Positions 45,738-57,198 of a stretch of 64,000 nucleotides of DNA are shown here, one piece after another. How positions within the stretch are numbered: the first letter of the stretch is position 1; every line of letters begins with the position of its first letter. The stretch comes from Vibrio inusitatus (lineage in GTDB: Bacteria > Pseudomonadota > Gammaproteobacteria > Enterobacterales > Vibrionaceae): positions 682,001 to 746,000 of the forward strand of contig AP024878.1 in assembly GCA_024346935.1 (NCBI GenBank), given 5' to 3'. The translations under genes and the position numbers were made by a program. Below the pieces are notes generated by a model, which did not search any database, was not told the origin of the DNA, and saw only the letters and a program-made list of their open reading frames with translations.

Positions 45738-46295
45738 GTGATTAACGAAATCAAACAAGACGCGCAACAGCGCATGGAAAAAAGCGTTGAAGCGCTAAAG
45801 AACACTCTTTCAAAGGTGCGTACAGGTCGTGCTCACCCAAGCCTTCTATCTGGTCTTTCAGTTGAGTATTACGGTGCTCCAACGCCTCTTAATCAAGTAG
45901 CAAACGTTGTTGCTGAAGATGCGCGTACTCTAGCAATCACTGTATTTGACAGGGAGCTGGCACCTAAGGTTGAGAAAGCTATCATGCAATCTGACCTTGG
46001 CCTAAACCCAATGTCTGCGGGTACGGTTATCCGAGTACCACTTCCACCGCTTACAGAAGAACGTCGTAAAGATCTCGTTAAGATCGTTCGTGGTGAAGCA
46101 GAAGGCGCTCGTGTTGCTATCCGTAACATCCGTCGTGATGCAAACAGCGATTTTAAATCTCTTCTTAAAGATAAAGAAATCTCTGAAGATGAAGATCGTA
46201 AAGCACAAGACGAGATTCAAAAGCTAACTGATGTTGCAGTTAAGAACGTTGATGATGTTCTAGCATCAAAAGAAAAAGAATTGATGGAAGTTTAA
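45738..46295 (+). CDS. frr: Ribosome recycling factor
   Basis: Works with EF-G to split post-termination ribosomes. The protein has 185 residues, as in E. coli. A three-helix bundle carries [29 protein letters not shown] and [20 protein letters not shown]. The start is GTG 45738 (INEIKQDAQ), preceded by AAAGGTGAAA. It is followed by a strong terminator, so uppS has separate transcription or relies on read-through. Confidence 0.97.
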   Translation: MINEIKQDAQQRMEKSVEALKNTLSKVRTGRAHPSLLSGLSVEYYGAPTPLNQVANVVAEDARTLAITVFDRELAPKVEKAIMQSDLGLNPMSAGTVIRVPLPPLTEERRKDLVKIVRGEAEGARVAIRNIRRDANSDFKSLLKDKEISEDEDRKAQDEIQKLTDVAVKNVDDVLASKEKELMEV

Positions 46296-46321
46296 TTAAA
46301 CTGGCTATCGATTGACTACTC

Positions 46322-46353
46322 AAACGCTGCACCCTACAGTGCAGCGTTTTTTT
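46322..46353 (+). terminator. Intrinsic terminator after frr
   Basis: AAACGCTGCAC/GTGCAGCGTTT, an 11-bp stem with a 6-nt loop, continues into a T run. Confidence 0.88.
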
Positions 46354-46394
46354 CTGCTATTATCTCCCTCCTGTTAAATGTACTTAATCTTTTT

Positions 46395-47150
46395 ATGTCT
46401 GACACTTCTGTAACATCAAGCGCTCTTCCTCAGCACATTGCTATCATCATGGATGGCAACGGACGCTGGGCAAAATCACGTGGTAAGCCAAGAGTTTATG
46501 GCCACAAGAAAGGAGTGGGTGCAGTACGTAAGACGATAACTGCCGCAGCGAAACTTGGTGTGAAGTCAGTGACCTTATTTGCATTTAGTAGTGAGAATTG
46601 GCGTCGTCCAGAGGAAGAAGTCAGTCTTCTAATGGAGCTATTTATCACTTTGCTCACCACTGAAGTGAAGCGTTTACATAAAAACGATCTTAAACTGAGA
46701 ATTATTGGTGACAAAAGTGGCTTTAACTCTCGTTTACAGAAAAAAATAGCGGAAGCAGAAGAACTGACACAAGATAATACAGGTTTAGTGATCAACGTTG
46801 CTGCCAACTATGGTGGCAAATGGGATATCACTCAGGCCACTAAACGCATTGCTGAGAAGGCGTTGCGTGGTGAGATTCAGCCTGCGGATATTACAGAGCA
46901 GCTCATCTCACAAGAAGTGTGCCTAGCGGATTTGCCTGAAGTTGATCTATTGATTCGTACTAGTGGTGAATCACGCCTAAGTAACTTTTTACTATGGCAA
47001 GTAGCTTATGCAGAGTTTTACTTCTGCGAAAAGCACTGGCCAGACTTTGACGAAGACGGTTTAGCCGAAGCTATCTCTTGGTATGTCAATCGCGAGCGTC
47101 GATTTGGCTGTACTGGAGAGCAGATCAAAGCACTCATGGAAAATAAATAA
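46395..47150 (+). CDS. uppS: Undecaprenyl diphosphate synthase UppS
   Basis: Cis-prenyltransferase that elongates farnesyl diphosphate (from IspA) to the C55 carrier used for peptidoglycan and O-antigen. The protein has 251 residues (E. coli 253). [24 protein letters not shown] carries the catalytic aspartate (cited in part), [11 protein letters not shown] follows, and [18 protein letters not shown] is the distal signature. It lies 10 bp before the TTG start of cdsA and opens the uppS-cdsA-dxr-rseP-bamA run. Confidence 0.97.
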   Translation: MSDTSVTSSALPQHIAIIMDGNGRWAKSRGKPRVYGHKKGVGAVRKTITAAAKLGVKSVTLFAFSSENWRRPEEEVSLLMELFITLLTTEVKRLHKNDLKLRIIGDKSGFNSRLQKKIAEAEELTQDNTGLVINVAANYGGKWDITQATKRIAEKALRGEIQPADITEQLISQEVCLADLPEVDLLIRTSGESRLSNFLLWQVAYAEFYFCEKHWPDFDEDGLAEAISWYVNRERRFGCTGEQIKALMENK

Positions 47151-47160
47151 GGAAGTCGCC

Positions 47161-48006
47161 TTGAAGCAACGCATTATTACGGCACTGATTCTCGCCCCTC
47201 TAGTCATCCTTGGGGTGTTCATGCTGCCGCTGTCGGGCTTTATGCTCATGCTCGGTTTTATTACCCTACTGGGATTGTGGGAGTGGACCCAGTTTGTAGA
47301 AATGGGCACTCGAGCTCAAAAAATGGTACTGCTTTTTGCCTCTTTTCTTATCCCATTTTTGTTTATACCAGAGAGCGTCCTCAAATTATCTGAACTAACA
47401 GGTGCGTTGCTTGTTGTTGTCGTTGGCGGTGCAATTTGGTGGCTTATTGCTAGTGTTCTGGCGATTACTCATCCTAAGTACACGGCTTCGTGGAAAGACT
47501 CCCATTTACTCCGTTTCATTTTTGGCGTTCTGACCTTAGTCCCTTTCTTTTGGAGTATCGCAGCATTGCGCGCCATCGATATCGATACCGATTTTTATTA
47601 CGGTGCTAAGTTGGTGATGTATGTGTGTGCTTTAGTATGGGCCGCAGACAGTGGTGCATACTTCGCCGGTCGTAAATTTGGTAAGCATAAAATGGCACCA
47701 AACGTAAGCCCGAATAAGACGATTGAGGGACTAATTGGTGGCATCATTGTCGCTATGTTGATTGGCTGGGGTTTGACCATTTGGTTTGGTCTCGAGTTTT
47801 CTACTCCTTGGTTAATGATGCTATTGACCCTTGTCACTGTGGTTATTTCAGTACTAGGTGATCTTGTTGAGAGTATGTTTAAGCGTGTCGCTGGCATTAA
47901 AGACAGCAGCAATATTATTCCGGGCCATGGTGGGGTATTGGATCGTATCGATAGCTTAACTGCCGCGTTTCCGGTGTTTACCGTTCTTTACTTCATGTTG
48001 CAGTAA
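47161..48006 (+). CDS. cdsA: Phosphatidate cytidylyltransferase CdsA
   Basis: Inner-membrane enzyme making CDP-diacylglycerol, precursor of all phospholipids. The protein has 281 residues with about eight hydrophobic segments. The family signature lies near the C-terminus: GDLVESMFKRVAGIKDSS followed by NIIPGHGGVLDRIDSL. The start is TTG 47161, with AAGGAAG well placed, and KQRIITALILAPLVI aligns with E. coli. A longer in-frame reading from 47083 runs inside uppS and is rejected. Confidence 0.95.
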   Translation: MKQRIITALILAPLVILGVFMLPLSGFMLMLGFITLLGLWEWTQFVEMGTRAQKMVLLFASFLIPFLFIPESVLKLSELTGALLVVVVGGAIWWLIASVLAITHPKYTASWKDSHLLRFIFGVLTLVPFFWSIAALRAIDIDTDFYYGAKLVMYVCALVWAADSGAYFAGRKFGKHKMAPNVSPNKTIEGLIGGIIVAMLIGWGLTIWFGLEFSTPWLMMLLTLVTVVISVLGDLVESMFKRVAGIKDSSNIIPGHGGVLDRIDSLTAAFPVFTVLYFMLQ

Positions 48007-48030
48007 ACGGCACTTGATTGGTCAATTAGC

Positions 48031-49227
48031 ATGAAAAATATCACTATTCTAGGTGCTACCGGTTCAATCGGTAGTAGCACCCTCAAGGTTATAGCGCAAA
48101 ATCCTCATCGATATCGCGTATTTGCTCTTGGTGCGGGTAGTAACCATGCTCAAATGTTTACTTTATGCCAACAATGGCAACCTAAGTATGTCGCAATGGC
48201 GGATAAAACTGCCGCTTTACGCTTACACAAAGAGCTATCTGCTATTGGCTGTAAAACTGAAGTTCTAGCTGGAGAAGAAGGGCTTTGCCAAATCGCCTCT
48301 CTAACTGAAGTTGATATGGTTATGGCAGCAATTGTTGGTGCTGCTGGTCTGTTATCTACTATGGCGGCAGTCAAGGCAGGTAAACGAGTTCTTTTAGCCA
48401 ATAAAGAAGCACTGGTGATGTCTGGTCAACTGTTTGTTGATGCAGTGAAAGAGCATGGTGCGGAGCTTATGCCTGTCGATAGTGAACACAATGCTATCTT
48501 TCAATGTCTACCTCAAAGCATTCAAACTAACCTAGGACACTGCGCCCTTGATGACGCCGGTGTTCATAAGATCCTACTAACAGGCTCAGGTGGACCGTTT
48601 CGCTACAGCGATATAGACAGCTTAGTGGCAGTGACTCCAGAGCAAGCTATTGCTCACCCTAACTGGTCTATGGGACCAAAGATCTCCGTAGACTCTGCTA
48701 GCATGATGAATAAAGGCCTAGAATACATTGAGGCTCGCTGGTTGTTTAATGCCAGCAAAGAGCATCTTCAAGTGGTTATTCATCCTCAATCTGTGATTCA
48801 CTCAATGGTGCAGTACGCTGACGGTTCTACGCTTGCACAAATGGGGGAGCCGGATATGTGCACGCCAATTGCCTTGACGCTTTCTTACCCAGGGCGCGTA
48901 GAAGCAGGAGTTAAGCCTCTCGACTTCACCGAGATGGGAGAGTTGACCTTTATCAAGCCTGACTTTGCTAGATATCCTTGCTTGGAACTGGCAATCGAAG
49001 CTTGTTATAGTGGGCAACATGCGACAACGGCGCTAAATGCAGCAAATGAAATTGCAGTGGACGCTTTTTTGCAACGCAAGATAGCATTTACCGATATTGC
49101 ACGAGTAAATGGTGCCGTAATGAGCAAGGTTTGTGCAACTGAGCAAGCTAACCAATTGGATAGCTTGGAAAGCTTGATAGAGCTAGATAGAATGGCGCGA
49201 ATTCTCGCTCGTGAGCAACTAGGTTAA
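48031..49227 (+). CDS. dxr: 1-deoxy-D-xylulose 5-phosphate reductoisomerase
   Basis: Second MEP-pathway step: converts DXP to 2-C-methylerythritol 4-phosphate using NADPH. The protein has 398 residues, as in E. coli. The NADPH motif is [11 protein letters not shown] at about 7-17. [24 protein letters not shown] and TGSGGPFR, with [20 protein letters not shown], form the metal and substrate site. It lies between cdsA and rseP with short gaps. Together with dxs at 14.4 kb it gives two of the early pathway enzymes in one window. Confidence 0.97.
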   Translation: MKNITILGATGSIGSSTLKVIAQNPHRYRVFALGAGSNHAQMFTLCQQWQPKYVAMADKTAALRLHKELSAIGCKTEVLAGEEGLCQIASLTEVDMVMAAIVGAAGLLSTMAAVKAGKRVLLANKEALVMSGQLFVDAVKEHGAELMPVDSEHNAIFQCLPQSIQTNLGHCALDDAGVHKILLTGSGGPFRYSDIDSLVAVTPEQAIAHPNWSMGPKISVDSASMMNKGLEYIEARWLFNASKEHLQVVIHPQSVIHSMVQYADGSTLAQMGEPDMCTPIALTLSYPGRVEAGVKPLDFTEMGELTFIKPDFARYPCLELAIEACYSGQHATTALNAANEIAVDAFLQRKIAFTDIARVNGAVMSKVCATEQANQLDSLESLIELDRMARILAREQLG

Positions 49228-49238
49228 GGATAGACGTA

Positions 49239-50594
49239 ATGACCTCCATATTATGGAATTTTGCTTCATTTATTGTTGCGCTGGGCATTTTGGTCGCAGT
49301 TCATGAATATGGCCATTTTTGGGTTGCCCGTAGATGTGGAGTTAAGGTTCATAAGTTTTCTATCGGTTTTGGTAAATCTATCTGGAAAAAGATAGGTAAG
49401 ACGGGAACCGAGTATTCTATTTCTGTTATCCCCCTCGGTGGCTACGTCAAGATGCTTGACGGGCGTGTAGAAGAAGTTGCCGAACATGAGCGAAACCAAG
49501 CCTTTGATAAAAAGACGCTGTGGCAGCGAAGCGCGATTGTTGCAGCAGGACCTTTTGCTAATTTTCTGTTTGCTATCTTAGCCTATTGGTTTGTGTTCCT
49601 GATTGGTATCCCAGCGGTTAAGCCGGTAATTGGTGAGGTAACTCCCAATTCTATCGTTGCCCAGGCAGGGATTCAGCAAGGTATGGAACTTAAGTCTATC
49701 GATGGCGTCCAAACCGCCGATTGGGAATCAGTTAACATGCGTTTAATTTCGCGTATTGGCGATGATCAAATGACGGTAACGGTGACTTCGCCAGAAGAAG
49801 TCGGTCAAGAACAAACTTTAGTAGTTGACCTTAACGGATGGAATTTCGATCCAGAAAAAGAGTCAGCTATGGCGACGCTAGGCTTTAGACCGTATTCGCC
49901 TGAGATTTTCATGGCATTTGCTCACGTACAAGAAGGCGGAGCTGCAGACAAAGCAGGCCTTAAGGTCGGAGATACGGTTTTATCAGTGAATGGTAACTCT
50001 GTGAGCGAGTGGCAAGATTTTGCCTCTATTATCCGCGATAATCCCGGCCTACCATTGCAGTTAGAAGTTAATCGCAATGGTATGACTGTTCCAATTACCC
50101 TTACCCCTGGAGTACGAGAAACCAGAGAGGGCGATATGGGGTTTGCTGGCGTATCACCAAAATTTGGTGAATGGCCTGAAGAGTATCGATTTGACTTGAG
50201 ATTTGGTCCTGTAGAGTCGGTCGGTAAAGCGATTGAGAAAACTAAACAGGTGATCTCTCTAACGCTTAGTATGTTGAAAAAATTAGTCGTGGGTGACGTA
50301 GGATTGAACAATCTTAGTGGCCCAATATCCATAGCCAAGGGAGCTGGAGCGACAGCAGATTATGGTTTAGCTTATTTTCTTGGCTTTTTAGCATTAATAA
50401 GTATTAACCTAGGAATTATCAACTTGATGCCACTGCCTATATTGGATGGCGGACATCTGTTGTTTTTTGCGGTCGAAGCGGTGATTCGTCGCCCGGTACC
50501 AGAGAAAATTCAAGAAATGGGGTACCGCGTCGGTGGCGCAATTGTGTTTGCACTGATGTCTATCGCAATTTTAAACGATTTTATGCGACTGTAG
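49239..50594 (+). CDS. rseP: Regulator of sigma-E protease RseP (site-2 protease)
   Basis: Intramembrane zinc metalloprotease that cuts RseA after DegS to free sigma-E in the envelope stress response. The protein has 451 residues (E. coli 450). VHEYGHFW gives the HExxH ligands H22, E23 and H26, and [10 protein letters not shown] near residue 400 gives the third ligand. Two tandem PDZ domains span about 120-305 ([13 protein letters not shown] [12 protein letters not shown], and [12 protein letters not shown]). It sits directly upstream of bamA, whose assembly defects it senses. Confidence 0.97.
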   Translation: MTSILWNFASFIVALGILVAVHEYGHFWVARRCGVKVHKFSIGFGKSIWKKIGKTGTEYSISVIPLGGYVKMLDGRVEEVAEHERNQAFDKKTLWQRSAIVAAGPFANFLFAILAYWFVFLIGIPAVKPVIGEVTPNSIVAQAGIQQGMELKSIDGVQTADWESVNMRLISRIGDDQMTVTVTSPEEVGQEQTLVVDLNGWNFDPEKESAMATLGFRPYSPEIFMAFAHVQEGGAADKAGLKVGDTVLSVNGNSVSEWQDFASIIRDNPGLPLQLEVNRNGMTVPITLTPGVRETREGDMGFAGVSPKFGEWPEEYRFDLRFGPVESVGKAIEKTKQVISLTLSMLKKLVVGDVGLNNLSGPISIAKGAGATADYGLAYFLGFLALISINLGIINLMPLPILDGGHLLFFAVEAVIRRPVPEKIQEMGYRVGGAIVFALMSIAILNDFMRL

Positions 50595-50640
50595 TCCAAA
50601 GGGACTAACAGCGTATTTTTATAGGAAGTTAGAAGTCGAT

Positions 50641-53079
50641 ATGTCGCTAAAACGTATCCTGCTTACCGCGTTACTACTTGGAAGTAGTGCTGTTCACGGT
50701 GCAGAAAATTTTGTAGTTGAAGATATAAGAATCGAAGGTTTGCAGCGCGTTGCATTAGGTGCTGCACTATTGGAGATGCCTGTTCGTGTTGGTGATGACG
50801 TCACCTCAAAAGATGTATCGGACATCATTAAATCTTTATACCGCTCAGGTAACTATGAGGATGTGAAGGTGTTGCGCGATGGCGATGTATTGGTCGTGCG
50901 CGTTACCGAGCGTCCTACTATTGCGAGCGTTTCATTCTCTGGCAACAAAGCCATCGAAGAAGAGCAACTACAACAAAACCTAAATTCATCTGGTGTTCAA
51001 GTGGGTGAGGCATTAGACCGCACTGCATTGAGTACCATAGAAAAAGGGCTTGAGGACTTCTACTACAGCGTGGGCAAATACAACGCGTCTGTACAAGCTG
51101 TTGTAACGCCTCTTCCACGTAATCGTGCTGATTTGAAATTTGTCTTTTCTGAGGGCGTTTCAGCCAAGATACAACAGATCAACTTCATCGGTAACACCGT
51201 CTACACAGATAGTGAACTGCTGTCGCGCTTTAACTTAAATGTTAATGTGCCATGGTGGAACTTTATGGCTGATGATAAATACCAAAAGCAAGTACTAGCG
51301 GGTGATCTGGAAGCACTAAAATCGTATTACCTAGATCGGGGATATCTCAAATTTAAGGTCGACTCAAGCCAGGTTGCTATTTCGCCGGATAAGAAAGGGG
51401 TATACATCACTCTATTCTTGGATGAGGGTGAGCAGTACAAGGTTGAAAATGTTGAGGTGCGTGGTGAGCTGATCGGTAAACGCGATGAGTTTGAAGCGAT
51501 GAACCCATTTGAGGAAGGCGATGTCTATAGCGGCGGCGCTGTTACTGGGATGGAAGAGTCCATTAAGCGAGTTTTGGGGGAGGCAGGTTATGCTTACCCT
51601 AACGTACGCACCATCCCAGAATTTGATGATGAGAACAACACCGTATCTCTAGTCGTCAACGTAGAAGCGGGCAATCGCATCTATGTTCGTGACATTCGTT
51701 TTGTTGGTAATAACATCACCAAAGACGAAGTGCTGCGCCGTGAGATGCGTCAGATGGAAGGGAGCTGGCTGAACTCGAGAAACCTAGAGACAGGTAAGAC
51801 TCGTTTGAACCGCTTGGGCTTCTTTGAAACCGTTGATGTTCAGACCGTTCGAGTACCAGGCACTGCCGACCAAGTGGACGTGGTGTACTCTGTGAAAGAA
51901 GCAAACTCAGGAAGTGTTAACTTCGGTGTTGGCTATGGTACAGAATCAGGTATCAGCTTCCAGGTTGGTCTTCAGCAAGATAACTTCTTAGGTACAGGTA
52001 ATCGCGTTGGCATCAACGCAATGATGAATGATTACCAGCAAAACGTTAGCTTAGAATACCGTGACCCATACTGGAACCTTGATGGTGTGAGTTTGGGCGG
52101 TAAGGTCTTCTACAATAAATTTGAAGCTTCGGAAGCAGGTATTGTTGACTATACCAACGAAAGTTATGGCGGCTCATTGACTTGGGGTTTCCCATTTGAT
52201 GAATTGAACTTCTTTGAAGTGGGTATCGGTTATACGCACAACAGTTTATCCAACCTTGACCCATATGTTCAGATTGAACAATTCCTTCAATCTCAAGGCG
52301 ATAACTACGATCCGCTCAATAATACGCTAGATACTGACGATTTTGATGTTTCTCTGACATGGACGCGTAATAATCTAAACCGCGGTATTTTCCCGACTTC
52401 AGGTAACCACCAACGCTTAACGGGTAAAATGACAGTTCCGGGTTCTGACGCGCAGTACTTTAAGCTACAGTATGATGCGAGACAGTACTTCCCGTTGAAC
52501 CAGAAACAGACCTTTGCATTATTGCTACGTGGCCGCTTAGGTTATGGTAATGGCTACGGTCAGACAGATGGTAACGACAATCTGTTCCCATTCTACGAGA
52601 ACTTCTACGCCGGTGGCTTTACTACGCTACGTGGTTTTGGATCTAACTCAGCGGGACCGAAAGCGGTATATAACGATCCAACTGGTTGTTCAGGTAATGG
52701 TGGTGGAAACAACCCATGTTACTCTGCAACAGACGAATCTGCGGGTGGTAACGCAACCATGCTAGGTAGTATAGAGTTGATTGTACCGACTCCGTTTGCG
52801 GGTGATAGCTTCCGCAATCAGATTCGTACCAGTGTCTTCTTTGATATCGCAAGTGTATGGGATACAGAGTTTACTGACGTTGCTATTGATGAGAATCTAC
52901 CGGGTTCTAAGTACTACTACGACTACTCAGACCCGTTTGCATTCCGTGCTTCTGTCGGTGCAGCATTACAATGGATGTCACCGATGGGGCCTTTAGTCTT
53001 CTCATTGGCAACTCCAGTAGAAATTTATGAGGGTGACGATAAAGAGGTCTTCACCTTTACAATTGGTAGAACCTTCTAA
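50641..53079 (+). CDS. bamA: Outer membrane protein assembly factor BamA
   Basis: Core of the BAM complex that folds beta-barrel proteins into the outer membrane. The protein has 812 residues (E. coli 810). The signal peptide (about 1-20, ending VHGA) is followed by five POTRA domains (about 22-420) and a 16-strand barrel. Loop L6 has the conserved [16 protein letters not shown] with the VRGF-type arginine, and two cysteines nine residues apart ([11 protein letters not shown]) that likely form a disulfide, as in E. coli. The terminal FTIGRTF ends in an aromatic residue, as expected. Confidence 0.97.
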   Translation: MSLKRILLTALLLGSSAVHGAENFVVEDIRIEGLQRVALGAALLEMPVRVGDDVTSKDVSDIIKSLYRSGNYEDVKVLRDGDVLVVRVTERPTIASVSFSGNKAIEEEQLQQNLNSSGVQVGEALDRTALSTIEKGLEDFYYSVGKYNASVQAVVTPLPRNRADLKFVFSEGVSAKIQQINFIGNTVYTDSELLSRFNLNVNVPWWNFMADDKYQKQVLAGDLEALKSYYLDRGYLKFKVDSSQVAISPDKKGVYITLFLDEGEQYKVENVEVRGELIGKRDEFEAMNPFEEGDVYSGGAVTGMEESIKRVLGEAGYAYPNVRTIPEFDDENNTVSLVVNVEAGNRIYVRDIRFVGNNITKDEVLRREMRQMEGSWLNSRNLETGKTRLNRLGFFETVDVQTVRVPGTADQVDVVYSVKEANSGSVNFGVGYGTESGISFQVGLQQDNFLGTGNRVGINAMMNDYQQNVSLEYRDPYWNLDGVSLGGKVFYNKFEASEAGIVDYTNESYGGSLTWGFPFDELNFFEVGIGYTHNSLSNLDPYVQIEQFLQSQGDNYDPLNNTLDTDDFDVSLTWTRNNLNRGIFPTSGNHQRLTGKMTVPGSDAQYFKLQYDARQYFPLNQKQTFALLLRGRLGYGNGYGQTDGNDNLFPFYENFYAGGFTTLRGFGSNSAGPKAVYNDPTGCSGNGGGNNPCYSATDESAGGNATMLGSIELIVPTPFAGDSFRNQIRTSVFFDIASVWDTEFTDVAIDENLPGSKYYYDYSDPFAFRASVGAALQWMSPMGPLVFSLATPVEIYEGDDKEVFTFTIGRTF

Positions 53080-53096
53080 TCTTTGAGGAAAACATT

Positions 53097-53606
53097 TTGA
53101 AAAAACTAATTAAAGCAGCTGGCCTTAGCCTTGTAGTTCTATCTACATCTTTGGTAGCGAATGCAGCCGAAGCTGCACAGAAGGTTGCATACGTGAATAC
53201 TGCTCAGATCTTCCAAGAGCTTCCTCAGCGTGAAGCCGTTCTTAAAACTCTTCAAGATGAGTTCAAGGACAAGTCTGCTGAGCTAAAAGAAATTGAAAAT
53301 AAGATTAAAAGTAAAATGGACCAAGCTCGTCGTGACGGCGAACTGCTTGGTGATGATGGTGTTCGTAAGCTACAAATCGAAATCGCAGGTCTTGAAGCAG
53401 AATACAAGCTTAAAGGTCAATCTCTAGAGCGTGATGGTAAACGTCGTGAAGCTCAAGAGAAGCAAAAACTATTTAAAGTTATTCAAGATGCAATCGGTGT
53501 AGTTGCTGAGCGTGAAGGTGTTGATATGGTTGTAGATGCACAAGCTCTACAATACGCAAAACCGGAACTGGATCTTTCTCAAAAAGTAATCGACGAGCTT
53601 AAGTAA
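53097..53606 (+). CDS. skp: Periplasmic chaperone Skp (OmpH)
   Basis: Trimeric periplasmic chaperone that holds unfolded outer-membrane proteins before delivery to BAM. The protein has 169 residues (E. coli 161). A signal peptide (about 1-23, cleavage after VANA) precedes KVAYVNTAQIFQELPQRE. Long basic helices follow (EFKDKSAELKEIENKI, KGQSLERDGKRREAQEKQKL), forming the tentacles. The start is TTG 53097, with GAGGAA upstream; KKLIKAAGLSL is a normal n-region. It lies 17 bp after bamA. Confidence 0.95.
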   Translation: MKKLIKAAGLSLVVLSTSLVANAAEAAQKVAYVNTAQIFQELPQREAVLKTLQDEFKDKSAELKEIENKIKSKMDQARRDGELLGDDGVRKLQIEIAGLEAEYKLKGQSLERDGKRREAQEKQKLFKVIQDAIGVVAEREGVDMVVDAQALQYAKPELDLSQKVIDELK

Positions 53607-53612
53607 TCGACT

Positions 53613-54632
53613 ATGACAAAACTGACGCTAAAACAACTTGAATCAATCACGGGTGGCACACTGTATGGTGACCCAGATGCTACAATAGCTTCGGTAGCAG
53701 CGATGGATAAAGCAGAAGAGGGGCAAATTACCTTCCTGTCTAATCCTCGCTACAAGAAGCAATTGCCAGAGTGTAAAGCGTCAGTGGTCATGGTAAAAGA
53801 AAGTGAACGAGAGCATTGCACTGGCAATGTTCTGGTTGTCGCCGACCCTTATGTAGCCTATGCCAAGGTTGCTCAAGCATTAAATAACCCCGAAGTACCT
53901 GCCATAGGGATCTCAGCGTCGGCATCTATTGCTGATGACGTGACTTTAGGAAGCAATGTTTCTGTCGGTCCAAATGCCACGGTAGAGTCGGGCGCAGTAC
54001 TGGGTGATAATGTCTGCATTGGCGCAGGTGCTTATGTAGGCAAAAACGCTAAGGTCGGTGCAGGTACGTGGCTTTGGGCTAACGCGACTCTCTATCATCA
54101 TGTAGAGGTGGGCGAGCGATGTGTATTCCACTCAAGCTCTGTTATCGGCGCTGATGGCTTTGGCTACGCTAATGAACGCGGTGAGTGGATTAAGATCCCG
54201 CAAGTTGGTTCTGTAAAAATTGGCGACCGAGTTGAGATTGGAGCGAGCACTACCGTAGATAGAGGTGCCTTAGATGACACCATTATTGAAAGTAATGTGA
54301 TTCTGGATAACCAACTTCAGATTGGCCACAACGTGCGTATTGATTACGGCTCTTGTATTGCTGGCGGTACTGTTGTTGGTGGTAGCACCCATATCGGCAA
54401 ATATTGTATTATTGGTGGCGGCGCCGCTATCTCAGGACACTTGGAAATAGCCGACGGGACAATGATCTCAGGTCGAGCTATGATCCTTAAGAGTATCACT
54501 GAGAAAGGGGTATACTCCTCTGGCATGCCGGCACAACCTAATAGGGAGTGGCGCAAATCTGTTGCCCGCCTAAATAGGCTAGAAGACATGCTGAATCGCC
54601 TTGGCGAGATTGAAAAAAGGCTTGGCGAATAA
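53613..54632 (+). CDS. lpxD: UDP-3-O-acylglucosamine N-acyltransferase LpxD
   Basis: Third step of lipid A synthesis: transfers 3-hydroxyacyl from ACP to the amine of UDP-3-O-acyl-glucosamine. The protein has 339 residues (E. coli 341). An N-terminal uridine-binding domain ([10 protein letters not shown]) precedes a left-handed beta-helix of hexapeptide repeats (about 100-300). The catalytic histidine lies in LQIGHNVRI, and a C-terminal helix follows. It starts six bases after skp. Confidence 0.97.
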   Translation: MTKLTLKQLESITGGTLYGDPDATIASVAAMDKAEEGQITFLSNPRYKKQLPECKASVVMVKESEREHCTGNVLVVADPYVAYAKVAQALNNPEVPAIGISASASIADDVTLGSNVSVGPNATVESGAVLGDNVCIGAGAYVGKNAKVGAGTWLWANATLYHHVEVGERCVFHSSSVIGADGFGYANERGEWIKIPQVGSVKIGDRVEIGASTTVDRGALDDTIIESNVILDNQLQIGHNVRIDYGSCIAGGTVVGGSTHIGKYCIIGGGAAISGHLEIADGTMISGRAMILKSITEKGVYSSGMPAQPNREWRKSVARLNRLEDMLNRLGEIEKRLGE

Positions 54633-54642
54633 AGTTAGCATC

Positions 54643-54669
54643 AAGGCCTGCAATAAGCAGGTCTTTTTA
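54643..54669 (+). terminator. Attenuator-like terminator between lpxD and fabZ
   Basis: Stem AAGGCCTGC/GCAGGTCTT (one G-T pair) with loop AATAA runs into a T tract. A TATAAT at 54673-54678 directly downstream may restart transcription for fabZ. Confidence 0.7.
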
Positions 54670-54718
54670 GTCTATAATTCTCAAATAAATTAAAGCGTTA
54701 CATTAAAGGAACTGAACT

Positions 54719-55171
54719 TTGACTTCTGAAAAAAAGACCATGGATATAATGGAGATCCAATCTCTTCTTCCACACCGTTACCCGTTTCTACTTCTTGACC
54801 GAGTAACTGATTTTGAAGAAGGTAAGTACCTGATTGGTTTAAAAAACGTAAGCTTTAACGAGCCTCAGTTTCAAGGTCATTTCCCTCAATTACCTGTTTT
54901 TCCTGGGGTTCTTATCCTAGAAGCAATGGCTCAAGCAACGGGCCTACTTGCGTTTAAAACCTTTGGTGAGCCAAAGGAAAATGAATTGTATTACTTTGCT
55001 AGTGTTGATCAAGCGAAGTTCCGTAAACCTGTTAGCCCTGGTGACCAAATGATCATCGAAGTAGAGCTGTTGAAAAACCGTCGTGGTATCGCGATGTTCA
55101 ACGGTGTTGCTAAAGTAGATGGTGAGGTTGTGTGTTCTGCAGAATTGAAATGTGCTCGTCGAGAATTCTAA
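54719..55171 (+). CDS. fabZ: 3-hydroxyacyl-ACP dehydratase FabZ
   Basis: Hot-dog-fold dehydratase that removes water from 3-hydroxyacyl-ACP in fatty acid elongation. It competes with LpxA and LpxD for the same intermediates, so its place in the lpx cluster makes sense. The protein has 150 residues (E. coli 151). [14 protein letters not shown] and [20 protein letters not shown] hold the catalytic histidine and glutamate. The start is TTG 54719, with AAAGGA eight bases upstream; the later ATGs would shorten the family-conserved N-terminus. Confidence 0.97.
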   Translation: MTSEKKTMDIMEIQSLLPHRYPFLLLDRVTDFEEGKYLIGLKNVSFNEPQFQGHFPQLPVFPGVLILEAMAQATGLLAFKTFGEPKENELYYFASVDQAKFRKPVSPGDQMIIEVELLKNRRGIAMFNGVAKVDGEVVCSAELKCARREF

Positions 55172-55172
55172 T

Positions 55173-55964
55173 ATGATTGATCCTACTGCAAAAATTCACC
55201 CTACTGCAGTTATTGAAGGTAATGTAAAAATTGGTGCCAACACAACGGTAGGCCCGTTTACATACATCAGTGGCGATGTAGAGATTGGTGAAGACAATGA
55301 GATTATGTCTCATGTCGTAATTAAGGGTTTGACCAAGATTGGTAATGGAAACCGCGTGTTTTCTTTTGCTATTTTGGGTGAAGAAAACCAAGATAAGAAA
55401 TACCAAGGCGAAGCCACGCAACTTATCGTTGGTGACCGCAATGTGATTCGTGAAAGCGTGCAAATGCACCGCGGTACGATTCAAGATAAAGGCATTACTC
55501 AAGTAGGTAGTGATAATCTATTTTGTGTAAACGCGCATATTGCACACGACTGTATGATTGGTGACAATGTTATCTTGGGTAACAATGCGACACTGGCAGG
55601 TCACGTGAAGGTACAAGATTTTGTTATCTTGACTGCCTTGGTACCTGTACATCAGTTCTGTACTCTGGGTGCACATGCCTTTGTTGGTGGTGGCTCTACT
55701 GTTGCACAAGACATACCGCCATTTGTAATGGCACAAGGCAACCACTGTAGCCCAATTGGTATCAACTCAGAGGGCATGAAGCGTCGTGGCTTTGAGAAGC
55801 AAGACATTCTTGCTGTGCGTCGTGCATTCAAAACATTGTATCGCTCAGGTCTAACGTTAGATGAAGCTAAAGTCGAGATTGCTCAATCTGCTGAGGAGTA
55901 CCCAGCGGTTAAGCAGTTCTTGGATTACCTAACCAATGATGTTAACCGTGGCATCATTCGCTGA
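55173..55964 (+). CDS. lpxA: UDP-N-acetylglucosamine O-acyltransferase LpxA
   Basis: First lipid A step: adds 3-hydroxyacyl from ACP to the 3-OH of UDP-GlcNAc. The trimeric left-handed beta-helix protein has 263 residues (E. coli 262). Hexapeptide repeats run from residue 3 to about 185. The catalytic histidine is in [11 protein letters not shown], and [15 protein letters not shown] and EGMKRRGF are conserved. ATG 55173 ([11 protein letters not shown]) lies two bases after the fabZ stop; the upstream reading overlaps fabZ. Confidence 0.97.
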   Translation: MIDPTAKIHPTAVIEGNVKIGANTTVGPFTYISGDVEIGEDNEIMSHVVIKGLTKIGNGNRVFSFAILGEENQDKKYQGEATQLIVGDRNVIRESVQMHRGTIQDKGITQVGSDNLFCVNAHIAHDCMIGDNVILGNNATLAGHVKVQDFVILTALVPVHQFCTLGAHAFVGGGSTVAQDIPPFVMAQGNHCSPIGINSEGMKRRGFEKQDILAVRRAFKTLYRSGLTLDEAKVEIAQSAEEYPAVKQFLDYLTNDVNRGIIR

Positions 55965-55988
55965 TATCAGTGTTTAGTTGACCCTCTA

Positions 55989-56016
55989 AAAGATCGCTGT
56001 AATGGGCGGTCTTTTT
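55989..56016 (+). terminator. Attenuator-like terminator between lpxA and lpxB
   Basis: Stem AAAGATCGC/GCGGTCTTT (one T-G pair) with an 8-nt loop is followed by TTTTTG. lpxB begins about 40 bp later with a GGAGAG RBS region. Confidence 0.7.
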
Positions 56017-56054
56017 GTTTATATATTTCAGGAAATACTTCAGGAGAGCCTAGA

Positions 56055-57197
56055 ATGAGTCGACCATTACGTATCGGTGTTGTTGTCGGAGAATTGTCCG
56101 GAGACACTCTTGGCGAGGGTCTTATTAAAGGGATCCAGCAACGCTACCCTGATGCAGAATTTGTCGGTATTGCTGGGCCTAAGATGCAAGCTTTAGGTTG
56201 TCGTTCTTTGTTTGATATGGAAGAGCTTTCAGTCATGGGCTTGGTTGAGGTGTTAGGTCGATTACGTCGCATTTTGCACATTAAGAAGGAAGTGGCTAAA
56301 TTCTTTAAAGAGTGGCAACCGGATGTCTTCATCGGAATCGATGCCCCTGATTTTAATCTGCGCCTTGAACTTGAACTAAAAAATGCAGGCCTTAAAACCG
56401 TACATTATGTCAGTCCTTCGGTTTGGGCATGGCGACCAAAGCGTATATTTAAGATTGATGCAGCCACAGATCTGGTCTTAGCATTCTTGCCTTTTGAAAA
56501 GGCCTTCTACGATAAATACAATGTAGCTTGTGAGTTTGTTGGACATACATTAGCCGATGCGATTCCTTTACATTCGAGTAAATCAGAGGCTCGCGAACGC
56601 TTTGGTTTGCAACAAGATAAGCGCTGGATAGCGGTTTTGCCAGGAAGTCGCCGCGGCGAGATTAAGCTAATGGCAGAAGACTTTATTAGTGGCTGTAAAC
56701 TATTACAAGAAAAGTACCCAGACATAGGCTTTATTGTTTCGGCTGTAAACCCAGCAAGACGAGCGCAGTTTGAAGAAATTTGGCAACAGATAGCGCCTGA
56801 GCTGGATTTTCAAATCATAGAAGAGAATTCTGCTCGCAATATTATGGCCGCTGCTGACTATATCTTACTTGCCTGCGGTACTGCTGTACTCGAGGGTATG
56901 CTGGTCAATCGCCCAATGGTGACTGCTTATAAAGTGAACAAACTTAGTGGGTTTATCGCCAAGCGTATGATGCTTAACAAGTACTACAGTTTGCCCAATC
57001 TTCTTGCTGATGAAGAGCTTCTGAAAGAATTGATCATGGAAGAGTGTAATGCGCAGAACATCTTCGAGGCCATGCAGAATATTATTGATGGTGATACGTC
57101 TTACATGACGGATAAATTTACAGAGATGCACTCTTGGATCAAGCGTGATGCTGATACTCAGGCAGCTACCGCAGTATTGAATTTGATAGGCAAGTAA
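56055..57197 (+). CDS. lpxB: Lipid A disaccharide synthase LpxB
   Basis: Peripheral membrane GT19 glycosyltransferase that joins UDP-diacyl-GlcN and lipid X to the tetraacyl disaccharide. The protein has 380 residues (E. coli 382). [16 protein letters not shown] at the N-terminus, [31 protein letters not shown] and [13 protein letters not shown] are conserved. It stops one base before the rnhB start, so the two are tightly coupled. Confidence 0.97.
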   Translation: MSRPLRIGVVVGELSGDTLGEGLIKGIQQRYPDAEFVGIAGPKMQALGCRSLFDMEELSVMGLVEVLGRLRRILHIKKEVAKFFKEWQPDVFIGIDAPDFNLRLELELKNAGLKTVHYVSPSVWAWRPKRIFKIDAATDLVLAFLPFEKAFYDKYNVACEFVGHTLADAIPLHSSKSEARERFGLQQDKRWIAVLPGSRRGEIKLMAEDFISGCKLLQEKYPDIGFIVSAVNPARRAQFEEIWQQIAPELDFQIIEENSARNIMAAADYILLACGTAVLEGMLVNRPMVTAYKVNKLSGFIAKRMMLNKYYSLPNLLADEELLKELIMEECNAQNIFEAMQNIIDGDTSYMTDKFTEMHSWIKRDADTQAATAVLNLIGK

Positions 57198-57198
57198 T

